Shown piece by piece: positions 1 to 11,146 of a stretch of DNA of 24,915 bases. The DNA is from Phallusia fumigata (Eukaryota > Chordata > Ascidiacea > Phlebobranchia > Ascidiidae). The notes beneath the pieces were generated by a model, which was not told where the DNA came from, searched no databases, and was given only the letters and a program-made list of their open reading frames with translations. The DNA is taken from positions 1 through 24,915 of the forward strand of contig QXVZ01017920.1 in the NCBI GenBank assembly GCA_008931825.1, read 5' to 3'. Within the stretch, counting starts at the first letter, position 1; each line of letters opens with the position of its first letter. Both the position numbers and the translations under genes were made by a program.

Positions 1-297
1 TCAGATCATTCTAAACATGTAAACCAGGGTTGGTAACCTACAGACCGCCAAGCAAAATCATATGGCCAACAGCCCGTTTACAAATTGCCTACTTGTGAGA
101 AACTACCTAATGAGAAATTGTAACAATAAGAACAGTAAAGGAATCGGAATAGTAAGCGAAAAAATAGCTCGGTCCCCTGAGACCGTGGTTTTGGCCGCGG
201 CTTGAGAAGGGTTGCCTATCCCTGATGTAGTCTACAGTATCAGTATTTTGACTACAAATACACCGGCACTTTAGTGTAAAAATCATGAGAAAAAAAA
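1..297. repeat. Direct repeat, left copy of an intronic segment duplicated at 479-775
   Basis: Bases 1-297 match 479-775 by eye without a mismatch (offset 478). The left copy ends in an A-run directly before the N at 298; the right copy continues through its A-run into the DNAI3 exon at 798-983. The repeat contains a whole hAT-like mini-element. Because it ends exactly at an N, it is more likely an unmerged overlap between two assembly contigs than a real tandem duplication. Confidence 0.9.
25..224. mobile_element. hAT-like MITE, about 200 bp (left copy)
   Basis: The left end reads CAGGGTTGGTAACC. The right end, read on the minus strand, is CAGGGATAGGCAACC. These are imperfect terminal inverted repeats of the CAGGG-type seen in many hAT elements. 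Flanking octamers are ATGTAAAC (17-24) and ATGTAGTC (225-232), an 8-bp target-site duplication with two mismatches. No transposase reading frame is present, so it is non-autonomous. It sits inside the 1-297 repeat and so reappears at 503-702. The hAT assignment rests on TIR sequence and target-duplication length. Confidence 0.65.
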
Positions 298-298
298 N
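298..298. other. Assembly join (single N) with redundant overlap
   Basis: A single N separates two stretches sharing identical sequence (1-297 and 479-775). If the contigs overlap, the true overlap should be 477 bases (299-775), and the DNAI3 exon at 312-422 should be repeated just left of the window. Confidence 0.7.
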
Positions 299-311
299 GG
301 CCGTAACTTAC

Positions 312-3300
312 ACCAGATTTTTTGCTATCATCAGTCCTTTGGTTGGCTCGCATAGTTGCTCTTCTCTCAAAATATTCAATTCTCTTCGTTTCGCGGTCGA
401 AGTATGCTTGGACACCGTTTTTCTGTGGATGCAAACAAAGTCATTTTTATTGCGGTGTAGGATTTACAAAGTGTTAAGTCAGATCATTCTAAACATGTAA
501 ACCAGGGTTGGTAACCTACAGACCGCCAAGCAAAATCATATGGCCAACAGCCCGTTTACAAATTGCCTACTTGTGAGAAACTACCTAATGAGAAATTGTA
601 ACAATAAGAACAGTAAAGGAATCGGAATAGTAAGCGAAAAAATAGCTCGGTCCCCTGAGACCGTGGTTTTGGCCGCGGCTTGAGAAGGGTTGCCTATCCC
701 TGATGTAGTCTACAGTATCAGTATTTTGACTACAAATACACCGGCACTTTAGTGTAAAAATCATGAGAAAAAAAAACAAAAAACAAAGAGCACCTACCTC
801 ACTGGAGGCAGGGTGGCGAAGATTCCATGGTATTTCTAGTATGTGGAGAGTCCCGACATTATCAGATACTGCGATAAGGTGTTGTTTCTTGGATACGACC
901 CACGGTACGATCTGGGTCACTTGTGCGGCTGTTACGTTTTGCACAAGAAGCGGTTCGTGCGTTCGGTCAAGAAGGTCCCAAACCTGTAAAATAGCGCAGT
1001 AATATTCCTGGGTTCCAGTTGAAAACACGGTTGGCTAATAACTTCAAATGCAGTTAACCTTTGGATGGCCAAACAGAACCGCTTTGTATTTGCATGGTTG
1101 TCTGTAGTCCAGTTTTAACCTCTTTTTTCTAAAGAGGTGTTTTCCTACACTAGTGTTTCTCAAACTTTTTGATGCGGCGCATTCGGAAGTATTTGTTGGG
1201 CTTTTGACGGGCCAGAGATAAGAATTTAATAAAGACGTTTATTATCAAAGTTACCTTTATTGATACAAAAGCCAATTAGCTACAAAATTAGCGAACGCCT
1301 TTGGAAAACCAAAACGACGCGCCAGGCGTCGCGACGCAAAGTACAGGTATTGTCGAAAAAAATAAAGACGTGGCACAGTGCGAATTTTACATTTAGAAAC
1401 TCAATCTGTCAAGACTCATAGCACTAGGCTTACTTAGTTAACTAACATTTCATCTAAACCTATTGGTTTTGACCACGTAAGTATGGTATAGCAATACCAG
1501 GTAGTGATGTAAAAGGATGGCAAAAATATGTTTGCTTGTATATTTGCCTATTTTTCTGCCTAAGACTGAACAATTTTTAACTGACAATGCTAATGGTATG
1601 TAAAATATAAATCCCTCTCAGTACCTCCACATTTCCATCGTTCGTCCCAAGAAAGAACACGGCTGGCCTTGTTGTACTCCAATGTCCGGCTGTGTACAAC
1701 TTCGCTGCACAAGCGGATTGCAGAATCGCACCGTCCTTAAACAACAAGAATTCAAATTAGGCAAGTACTGTTTCACATCGTCAAGGTAAACAAATGTCAG
1801 GGCTTTAAAACAAAACAAGCAACCTGAAGTTTTTTTTTAAATAAGTCGGCCGACAAGCGACTGATGCGTTATGCTTAGAATGAGTCGGTCGTAGAGCTAC
1901 CTGCCTCCCTGCTGTCCTGCCTCCCTGCGGGAATATAACTCAAATCGAGTGTTCTGCTATCTTGGCAGCAAAGATTGTAGCTTAAATTCTTTTCGGCTTT
2001 TCTTTGGGCAGAAAATGAACCCAGCACGTGATTGGACGAAATTATTGTGACAACTTAAATCATACAAAAAAATGTTGTTTTCGCGTCTGCAACGTAGAGA
2101 ATACAGAACGGAGACAGACTCGTAGTTTGCACAACCTTGGATCAAAGAAAGCACATAGTTTCGCTAAGAAATAAACCGAGATGTAATAATTTTTACCGTA
2201 ACTCCGTCCCTCCATAATCCGAACGTCCAACCACCAACACTGAGGATGACGTCATTGAAAAATGGATTTCGCTGTAGCGTGCACACAGGACCGTCGTGCG
2301 GGGTCACGACCCAAGAGGGTTTTTGCACTAAAAGGAATATCAAACTTTAGGCACTGGTCAAACTGTGTGGGTGATTAAGGTTAATTAAGGAACATAATAC
2401 TCAGTTTTTAAATAGNGCACAAAATCTTAAAAATTACGAAAACTTACAGCTTTCTTTTGGTTTGCCTTCGATGCGCTTCCTCGACTGCTGGTCAGTTTAT
2501 CCGCGTATTCAGTGATATCCCACAGTACGAGTTGCCCGTTGATACAGCCACCAGCCACTATGTTCGGGTTGGTCGGGCAAAACTGGAAACAGGTGACGTC
2601 ATCAGGCCCTTCCAGGAGAAGCTGCGAACAAGAATACGTGCGAAACCGCGGATGCTTACATTAGTAAAATTGGCATTTTGTGTCGAATTAGATAATTTTT
2701 TTATTTTTAACAACGTTAGCGCCCGTTTCCAATCACAACTTTCCCACTTAAAGCGGGCTTCCATTTAGCCATTGCTCGGGAAATCAAAAAACGGAGTCAA
2801 TAAACTGAAGGATTCGAAACGTACTCACTATAATGTATTAAACCTTAGCGGTGGCCTTTTGCGCGATTTACCTGGGGGTGAATGGGGTCAGCGAAACTCC
2901 ATACTAGGACCAGCGATGGCTCCATGAGCAGCTTGTTGGCTTGGTCGATTCTTTCGTCGAAACTAAGTCGTTTGCAGCAGGAGACTGCCATCACACCCTT
3001 GATCTGCAAGAGCAAAAAAGACAACATAAATTAATGATCAGGGAGTGGGTGACATTTACAGGCATAAACTATTCTGAATTTATTCGTAAGCCAATATGCA
3101 ATGAATTTTTTATTTCTTTGGTGGATTTTTTCCATTGGTGTCATACTCAGAAGTGCATGTTGCTCCTTGCTACATGGGGGGACGTTTCTAGTTGGAGGTA
3201 TTTATTGTTATACAACCAAAAAATGACCTCACTACTCGAAGTTATCATTTTAAAAGTGAGACATTATTGGTACTACAACCACATAACATGCGTTTTAACC

Positions 3301-6300
3301 CACCCTGTTTAAATTGTCTTTTCAAACCCTATATTTGGCATGTGAGCTATGTAGCTCGATCTTCACTAACAAAATGTTTGGGCTGTGCACACGGCCCCGA
3401 AATCGGCAATGAAACGCAGTTTTTAATACCATTAAGGAATGTGTAAAAAGTGAACGTGGTATCTGCAGTCACAATCCGTACAAGAATTAATATGGTTGCA
3501 GACTTTTAAACAATGGCATGGTCTTACCGTGGGATGCCAATCCACGCAAGTGACTGTCTTGTCTTTGCTGTATTGGAGATCGGTAAAAGACTGATATTCC
3601 TAGGAAAATTAAAACAAACTATAAACCACACACTTCAATCATTAGTTTTGATGTGGCATTATTTTTCTTTAAAACATATATATAACAGTATTTACTTGCA
3701 ATTACGTTTATTTTCAGGAACTTAAGATGTTGGTCTGAAAAATGCATGGGTCAGGGATGCAAAAGGTGATTTTACCTTCAGATGACTGTCAGATTTGCTT
3801 CCAAAGTTGGTGTCCTCATCCCCAAGCACTCCCCAATCATCGAAAAATACATCCATGATGATGTTCTGCTGTAGAGCCAACTCAAATCTGCACAAGATTA
3901 CACAAATTATTGTCTATAAGATCCCAACAAGTTTACTTTCGTTTTGATATATTGTTGTTTTTCTTATGACAAAAACAAACTTTCATTTACCTAGGGAGAG
4001 CATCTTTAACAAACTCCTCAAATTCTGGGGCCTCTTGGGCAGCTTTTGATTCTTCAGCACTAATTGATCTTGGCTCATACTGGACGGATGCATTAACTGG
4101 ATGTTTCCTAAATCAAATAAAAAGAAGTAAAAACACAATGAACGTGTCAGTAACATACACAAAATGAACTTCTTCAAGAGAAAAAAAACTGTAAGTACCC
4201 AAATGGTTTCAATTTGCAAGAATTGCTTAATAAAAGGACATCTAAATACCTATGCAAAACTTATCAAATACAAGCTCAAGTTTTAAGTGAAAGGGCAGCC
4301 CTTAAAAACTAGTACACTCTTACTCCAGAGCAAGGAACACCACAGAATACAAACTCCTACCAATCGGTTTGAGAGCTTCCATCTACAAGCTCGGGTACTG
4401 CTTGCACTGCGTTATCTAGTTCTGCTTTCTTCAAGGTAAAGTTCTTGTCAGAGTATGAGTTGCATGAAAGATAGGAGGCAGACAGGCCTTGTTCAGTTGA
4501 TGCAGGATCTGCATCCCGGTCTTTGAACTTGAAGGGGGCCCCAAATTCCCGACGCACTCTTGAAGCTCGAATTTTAATCTGAAAGAATTGGATCAAGGCC
4601 AATGAGTGAATTTAGGATTGGTAATACAAACTGGTCCAACAGATTTATCACAAACAATAAAATGATTTATTAGCTAGTGCATGGTGTGCAGCTTGTATAA
4701 TTAGAAATCATCTTCACAAAAAAATTCAAGAATCTGTATATTGTTTGGTAGTATTATTGTTAGCATACCTATCATGTTTCAAAACTTTTAGAAAAACAAC
4801 AATAAAAAACAAAGATAATTTTGTCAAGAAACAACAACATGTGTTCCTATCACGAAACTTTCTCACCTTTTGTCTTGTGTCAACCACCATCTCATCCTCC
4901 ACCTCAACTTGGCTTCCCTGCGGAACCCAATCCTTGGCTTCTGGTGGTTTGTAAACATAAACTTCTTCCTCTTCCACTGCTTTACCACCAACTCCACCTT
5001 CTGTGAAAACAACAAAGTGTTATACAAGCAACCAGCACCATCGTTTATTTTTGAAAACAACAATTTTTAATTTAGAGATTTCAACAAATAACAAAGTATT
5101 TAAAAAGCGCACTAGTGATGACTACAGCAATGATCAAAAGTGTTTGTAACATATTCACTACAAGTTCTCTAACAGTTTTGTTTTTATTTGTACAAATATA
5201 CAGTCCTCTAACTAAACCAAAGAAATAAAAAATAAAAAAATAAAAAAGTGTAAACAGAACTCAAATTTTGTTTCAACTATAACCTGCTGCTGCTGCTGCT
5301 GCTGCTGCTTCCTCATCTTCAGGTGTTTCAGGTTGGACAATTTTGTTTTTCGATTCTTCTGTGATGCAGAGAAAAAAATTCTGTCCATATTTGAAATCTG
5401 GATCATACGATATGAGTAGGGTTTCTCCAGGGTAATCCTGCAAAATGAACACATAAAATGTGTAACACAAAGTCTACACTATATTGTACAAAATATGGTT
5501 GAATCATAGAAATAAATCCAATTATTTACATTAACAATGCTGCTTGGGTATTAATGTGGTACTTTGATATTTTCTTCTAAAATACAACTATAAGAGTCAC
5601 AGGCAACCATGTGTTTCACTACAGCAACATTTGATACCATGTGGTGTTTAATACAATCAGAAATTACAATTACAATGCTCTGTTATCAATCTTGTTGTTC
5701 ACTAATAAAACCTTTTCAAACCTACCAGGACAATTTGTTTTACAGGATGAAAATCCGATATAGCTGCTCTCATTTTCATATCTGTTATAATATCTTCCTT
5801 TTTCAGCAGTTTAAACGGTTCTTCTTCAGTTACATGCTCATCGCATATGCAAGAAAATATCTCCTGTGTTTTGGTAGCCATAAAAAGCGGAACAATGTCC
5901 TTTGGTGGAATTCCTGCAACAAAAATGAAAAATACAATACATTAAAGTAGATTGAGAATTAAAAGGCATAATTAGTTATGTAAATAATGCATATATATCA
6001 TTATTTTGTCCAATAACCAAATACCCACACAATTGCACTAAAAGAATGAAAACCCTTACCTTCCATATTATGAGCTGCAATTGTAAGATGTGATTGTTTA
6101 GATTTTGTCGCAGGCAAATCTAAAACAAATTAGAAGCAAGGGTTGGAATTAGCAACGAATTTTTTGTTTAACACTCTTATCTTTTTTGGTAATTTGCAGA
6201 ACTGTGCTAGCCTGTTTGCATTTAAAGCGTTAAGTTACGCCTAAAATCATTTATTCCAACAGGAAATGCGTACATGTAGAAATTTATACTTAATTTACCT

Positions 6301-6374
6301 GGTTTGGGGCTCTTTTTTCCGCTTCCTTTCCGACCCTCTGACGGAGTTGGTGAACGTTTTTCGGCGTCTGCCAT
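312..6374 (-). CDS. DNAI3: DNAI3 (WDR63)-like dynein axonemal intermediate chain, 3' end outside the window and internal exon(s) missing
   Basis: Intermediate chain of the two-headed inner dynein arm I1/f (the IC140/WDR63 family), which acts in motile cilia and sperm tails. Coding exons on the minus strand: 6374-6299 (ATG start), 6119-6060, 5913-5726, 5437-5284, 5000-4867, 4578-4361, 4107-3991, 3887-3776, 3590-3528, 3003-2872, 2621-2448, then 2327-2197, 1735-1625, 983-798, 422-312. Each has GT-AG borders, and phases agree across every junction except 2448/2327. Family-like stretches include SDFHPVKQIV, FKYGQNFFLC, RFELALQQN, FFDDW, VTCVDWHP, VLVWSFADPIHPQ, VAGGCINGQLVLWDI, HDGPVCTLQRNPFF, HWSTTRPAVFF and GTLHILEIPWNLRHP. 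The last four come from the WD-repeat propeller. The first 11 exons give 476 residues and the last four give 179. Exon 11 ends in phase 0 but the next needs a preceding base, so at least one exon is lost at the N (2416); human DNAI3 is about 890 residues. The start follows MADAEKRSPTPSEGRK, a low-complexity N-terminus. An Ala8 tract occupies residues 152-159. Confidence 0.93.
479..775. repeat. Direct repeat, right copy of 1-297
   Basis: This is the right copy of the 297-base repeat. It lies in the DNAI3 intron between the coding exons at 798-983 and 312-422. See 1-297 for the assembly interpretation. Confidence 0.9.
503..702. mobile_element. hAT-like MITE, about 200 bp (right copy)
   Basis: This copy is identical to the element at 25-224 because it lies in the duplicated segment. 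It sits in an intron of DNAI3, between its coding exons at 798-983 and 312-422. The two copies are probably one genomic insertion represented twice by the assembly. Confidence 0.65.
799..2196. other. DNAI3 3' introns, with a possible truncated hAT end and a GC-rich palindrome
   Basis: Apart from the exons at 983-799 and 1735-1625, this stretch is intronic. At 1151-1170 the sequence TAGTGTTTCTCAAACTTTTT resembles one end of a hAT element, but I found no matching right end. At 1316-1337 there is a GC-rich inverted repeat, and 1326-1337 (GCGTCGCGACGC) is a perfect 12-bp palindrome. The interval 1736-2196 shows no further exon. Confidence 0.35.
2416..2416. other. Assembly gap (single N) within DNAI3
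   Basis: A lone N lies between the exons at 2621-2448 and 2327-2197. Unlike the other two Ns, the flanks share no visible repeat. The exons on either side have incompatible phases, and the protein lacks a block of the family's WD region. The N therefore probably stands for missing sequence. Confidence 0.7.
5284..5310 (-). repeat. CTG/CAG trinucleotide tract encoding Ala8 in DNAI3
   Basis: Eight CTG units on the plus strand read as eight GCA alanine codons at the 3' edge of a DNAI3 exon, right against the splice donor at 5283-5282. The tract follows an acidic stretch (PEDEE), and the next exon begins with glycines, so it lies in a low-complexity linker of the N-terminal half. Pure repeat units suggest length variation between alleles. 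Confidence 0.9.
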
Positions 6375-6981
6375 CTCCTACGATGTTTCTTTTTCACTGT
6401 TCTTTCGGAAAAGTATTATTTGCAAAAATGTTGACACAAAATTCCGCGTCTGGTCATAACAAAACCAGCCGCAAAAAGTTTGAAGAACCAGTTTTGGTTA
6501 CTAGGCACTGGCTTATGTTACTGCGCAACGCTTGGTGGCAGTGTATGTTTGTTTGTTTTTCGACGAAAGGGTTTCAAATCTAAACTTACATGACTGTTTT
6601 TATGGATCACTCTAAAACTCTTGTGAATTTGTTTAACAAATGTAAATTTAACATTTTTATAATGTTTATATTTATTCATTGTATTAGTGTTGCACTTATC
6701 GAAGGTTGATAATCATACGCAGATAATCAGTCATAAGATTTTGAAACCATTAACGCTAGCAGGAAATAAAAACCTAATGTGGGCCACGAAATATGGTCTA
6801 AAATGCTTTAAATGTCGACGACGAAGACAAATTCCTTTGGACAGCGCCCACCGATTTTGTCCAATCGTTTTACGTTGCCGTCTGGAAATTTATCGAACCA
6901 GAACGATCCTTGTTTATTTGTGATGTTAGCATATGGAAAAGGAAAATTTCAACATAGCGTCTCGTCAAGCCAAATTTTATA
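6375..6981. promoter_or_regulatory. Head-to-head intergenic region, putative bidirectional promoter of DNAI3 and OXCT1
   Basis: The 607 bases between the DNAI3 start codon (minus) and the OXCT1 start codon (plus) hold no credible coding exon. Both upstream regions must lie here unless non-coding first exons occur elsewhere. I see no clear TATA box or perfect RFX X-box. The promoter role is inferred from gene orientation only. Confidence 0.5.
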
Positions 6982-9900
6982 ATGTACATCACGCTTTGCA
7001 AGTCATTTCGAGTTGCCGCGGCCCGTGCTAGTGCCTGCACAAAGGTTGGTTACAGTTTTCGTCATTTTAATTTTACTTTGTAGAAAAACTAATCGTATTT
7101 GTCAAGCTCGGTACGTAAATAGGCAAACTGACAATGCAATAAAGCACCTTAATTAACCGAACTTTTTGTCAACTACCGCAGGTATGCAAATTTTCTACAA
7201 CTGCCGTTCACAATGCAACATTTTATGAAGATTTTGATGCAGCTGTAGCTGATGTAAACAATGGATCCAAGTTGTTGGTTGGTGGTTTTGGACTTTGTGG
7301 CATACCAGAAAATTTAATTGGTGCACTTCTGAAGAAAAAGTCCAACAACCTGACTGTCGTAAGCAACAATGCTGGGTATGCTTAGTACTCTTCCCTGTGT
7401 TTTCATGTTTTGATCACTTTATTGTGAAAATATACATTCACAATTATGTGTAATTTTGTAAACCATGTAACATCATGTGTGAAAATTTGCGTTGATTGTT
7501 ACGCAACGTGTGTTTGGAGTCTTTGCAAAATTGAGCCTGTGGCAACCTCACTACTGGGCCGCTACAAACCTTTGCAACTTGCAGAAATCAAACCAAATGT
7601 TCTGCACTTCTTTACATCAAAGTTTGCACAATTACTGGATTAAAGTTTAAAATAAATAAAAATACAGCACAAAAATAAGAGACTTAGCTATCTGACTCAC
7701 TTATGCAGAGTTGATGATTTTGGGCTGGGATTGCTTCTAAAACAAAAACAAATCAAGCGCATGGTTTCTTCTTATGTGGGAGAGAATGCTGAATTTGAAA
7801 GACAGTATCTTTCTGGGGAACTAGAGGTAAAAGTTAAAATAACAGCGAAACAAACTAATGGACACCATTGCGATGAAATGGTTCAACTATTTGCAGGTGG
7901 AGCTTACACCACAGGGAACGCTAGCAGAGAGGATTCGAGCAGGTGGGGCAGGGGTCCCAGCATTTTTTACCCCAACAGGTTATGGAACGTTAATACACCT
8001 GGGAGGCGCCCCAATAAAATATGACAGTCAAGGCAAAATTTTGGAGCAAAGCCAAGAGAGAGAGGTATGGCTTTTACACAAGTGTTTTCGGAATTTTACA
8101 TGATTTTTTAATTCAACTACCTTAGCAATAATATCAGCTAAGTGTATTGCGACAAAGCTAAAAGCATGTTTTTTAGCATACTTCAAATCTAATTGGAAAT
8201 TGAAACCTGCTGTGAAAGTGCCTTTATCGTTTGATTTTTACATTTTTTTTCCATAATTTGGTTTTGTTTTAAGGCCAGAAGTTTTGATGGACAAAACTAT
8301 GTCATGGAACGGGCTATTACAGGAGACTTTGGTCTAATTAAGGCATGGAAGGCTGATAAGTCTGGAAACCTTGTATTTAGAATGACTGCACAAAACTTTA
8401 ATGCCCCCATGTGCAAGGTAGGTAGGTTGGCTTCTGAGTTTTAATCAGATTTGTAATTTTGTCTATTCTGCAACTTCAAGGCTGCCCGAACTACCATAGT
8501 AGAAGTAGAGGAAATTGTGGAGAATGGTGAAATACCAGCAGAGCATGTCCACGTTCCTGGAGTTTATGTACAGAGAGTGATTAAAGGCGCGAAATATGAA
8601 AAACGCATTGAGGTAAGCCCAATTATAACAAAAACACATACAGCTTCCCAAAATAGTTAATATTTACAAACATACATACCCTTCAACCATTTGTTCAAAG
8701 ACTTATGTCAAAACATACTTTTTCTGAGAAATTGGTAAGCCAAGATGTTTGAAGAATTGCCTTAAAATTGCTCTTGCAGCGACTAACAAACTATAAAGAA
8801 CCTGATAGCCAAGCACAGTCAACCAATCCTGCAGCACAAATGCGGGAAAGGATCGTTAGAAGAGCTGCATTGGAATTTAAAGATGGAATGTACGCGAATT
8901 TAGGCATCGGTATGCCAATGCTTGCCAGTAACTTCATCCCAGAAGGAATGAGCGTCACATTACAGAGCGAAAATGGAGTTATGGGACTGGTAGGTTCTGA
9001 TGTTTTTATGTTGTGCTTTGCACATGTATATAGTTCCCAGAGCAAATTCCGGGATAAATATTGAAATTATAAACACAGCTTAGATGTGTCAGAAATGCAA
9101 TAACAGGAGTCAGCATGAACAGAAAAGACATCAATTGCATGTAATTGCAAGACTGTAAACTTTAATAGGTCTGATGTCATTCATCATTTTGTTTAAAATG
9201 TAAACATTTCACCTTATGATTGCCATCATCAGAAAGTAATTGGATTAAATTTTATAATGAAGTGAAAACAGTAAAATTGTAAAATAACAGACAGGATAAA
9301 TAAAAATTGTGTTAGTGCTAATTCTTCTATTGACTCAGCCAATGGTGAATGACATCAGATTTAAAAAATCTTAAACACAGTTTATCACTTTTTTGATCAA
9401 AACATTTTTCAGGGTCCATTTCCAAAAGTTGGTGAAGAGGACCCAGACCTAATTAACGCTGGAAAAGAGACAGTGACAGTTGTTTCTGGAGCTTCATACT
9501 TTTCAAGCGACAACAGCTTTGCTATGATCAGGGGTGGACATATTGATTTGACTGTACTTGGTGCAATGCAAGTGTCACAGTTTGGAGATCTTGCCAACTG
9601 GATGATCCCTGTAAGTTGTGCTATGTTAAACATAAGCCTATGCCAAGTTGCACCGTTTGTGCTCTGCAGTAATCTGTTGTTTTTGCTCAGGGAAAGATTG
9701 TCAAAGGAATGGGTGGAGCAATGGACTTAGTCGGAAGTGCCAGGACCAAAGTAGTCGTTACCATGGAACATGTTGCCAAGGGTGGAAAGCACAAGATCTT
9801 GCAGGAATGCAATCTTCCACTGACTGGAACAAAATGCGTTGACACAATTATAACAGACAAGGTACATTTTCCCTAAAAATTCTTTAGGGTTGGTTTTATG

Positions 9901-10465
9901 TCCGATTTTACTAACGTCATATGGGGCTTTTTGGTAGAGTCAACAATGCTTGTAACATGAACAGCTTTTTCTCGATTTTCAAAATATGTCATACCCCAGA
10001 AGTTTCTGGCTCGTAATATGTAAGATGTCATTAAGATTACATGGTGGATTTTTGGGATAGTAAGCAGTGCTTTTTACATGTACAGTTTTAGACACACTCT
10101 CATATATGATGTGCCATCAACTGGCACCAATCGAAATTTGCGTTCTTAACAACAGGCTTTGCAACTGTGTGGGGATTTAAATGAAATTTAGAAGCTTTTT
10201 ATTCATTATCAGTGTTTAGAAGAGAACCTAAGAAAGATGTGCTGTAGCCTGCATTGAAAACATTAAAAAAGCGTGTCAAGCATAATGTAATAAAGCTAAC
10301 AATGTTAACATGACTTTTACATTGCAGTGTGTGTTCGATGTTGACAAAGAGAAAGGACTCATTTTAAAGGAAATCGCTGAAGGATTAACTGTTGATGATA
10401 TCAAGGAAGCGACCGGCTGCCCCTTCCAAGTTTCTTCCGACGTTAAAACCATGAGACAAATTTAA
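6982..10465 (+). CDS. OXCT1: Succinyl-CoA:3-ketoacid CoA transferase, mitochondrial (SCOT)
   Basis: Transfers CoA from succinyl-CoA to acetoacetate, the committed step of ketone-body use in the mitochondrial matrix. Ten exons: 6982-7044, 7182-7375, 7709-7826, 7897-8064, 8274-8417, 8481-8612, 8780-8989, 9413-9610, 9691-9861, 10328-10465. All borders are GT-AG, all phases agree, and the product is 511 residues (human about 520). The first 25-30 residues are rich in Arg, Lys, Ala and Ser with no acidic residue, as expected of a matrix-targeting presequence. The alpha-half signature [17 protein letters not shown] follows. Further family blocks are [29 protein letters not shown] and [19 protein letters not shown] carries the conserved catalytic Glu (about residue 337), which forms the glutamyl-CoA intermediate. 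The beta half continues through [14 protein letters not shown] and [13 protein letters not shown] to a TAA stop. No frameshift or lost key residue is seen. Confidence 0.97.
9901..10140. repeat. Degenerate tandem duplication in OXCT1 intron 9
   Basis: Sequence around 9920-9970 (ATGGGGCTTTTTGGTAGAGT, then AACATGAACAG) recurs in diverged form about 120 bases later, around 10040-10090 (ATGGTGGATTTTTGGGATAG, then TACATGTACAG). It looks like an old two-copy tandem duplication. No coding role is visible. Confidence 0.45.
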
Positions 10466-11146
10466 GTAAAATGAGTTATTGACACAAGTGTATCACAAGC
10501 AAACTAACAGACCTTTGTAGTTCCTTTACACAAAGTCGTACTGGGACATCATTGGTAAACGACTACCTTATGTGTATTGGGCAATTACATTTCAACAAAT
10601 TTTTGTTTATTATTTCTATTTATTTCAAATAACCATCAGTGTTGCTTTCAAAACAGCACCATTCATTGTCACCATTTGGCAACTTTTTCAACAAAAAAAA
10701 CTGAAAAAAATAATTTTCTATTTTACCTACAAACTTGACGAAAAATCTGCATTGTTAATTAGTGTGTGTTTAATTTCAGTCCTATCAATTGGTGGACTGC
10801 TTTTAGACTTGTTGCATTTTTCTATTTGTATTTGATGGCAAAAATCGTGATTGCAAAAAAAGACGCCTTACATTGTATGATTGCATGCACTTTGGAAAGG
10901 TAGAAACCAGTCAGAAAATGTAACCAAGAAAACATCAAGATGAAATCCAAAACTGACATAAAAAAGGGGGTAATAGTGGTAACTTACAAAAGAAGTCACT
11001 TGCGGCGGAAAACGCCAGAAGAACTTTGTCTCACAGTTTTCAGACTCTGTTTCACAAATAAATCATACATACACCACTTGCCAGCTCATGGTCATCGTCA
11101 CATCATCAGTGCCAGTACTTCGAACCCCAGCACAATCGTTAGTTTA
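10466..11146. other. Tail-to-tail intergenic region between OXCT1 and MED27
   Basis: These 681 bases hold the 3' ends of both converging genes. No family-like coding sequence is visible. Candidate polyadenylation hexamers are AATAAA on the plus strand at 11057-11062 (for OXCT1, rather far away) and its complement near 10606-10611 (for MED27). Neither is certain, and the two 3' UTRs may overlap. Confidence 0.4.

Noticed and set aside
1957..2154. A 65-codon minus-strand frame in DNAI3 intron
   Set aside because: No similarity to the family. The exons at 2327-2197 and 1735-1625 splice directly in phase.
6860..6895. GTTGCCGTCTGGAAAT as a possible RFX X-box for the ciliary gene
   Set aside because: The half-sites are imperfect with an abnormal spacer, and it lies about 500 bp from the DNAI3 start, nearer OXCT1.
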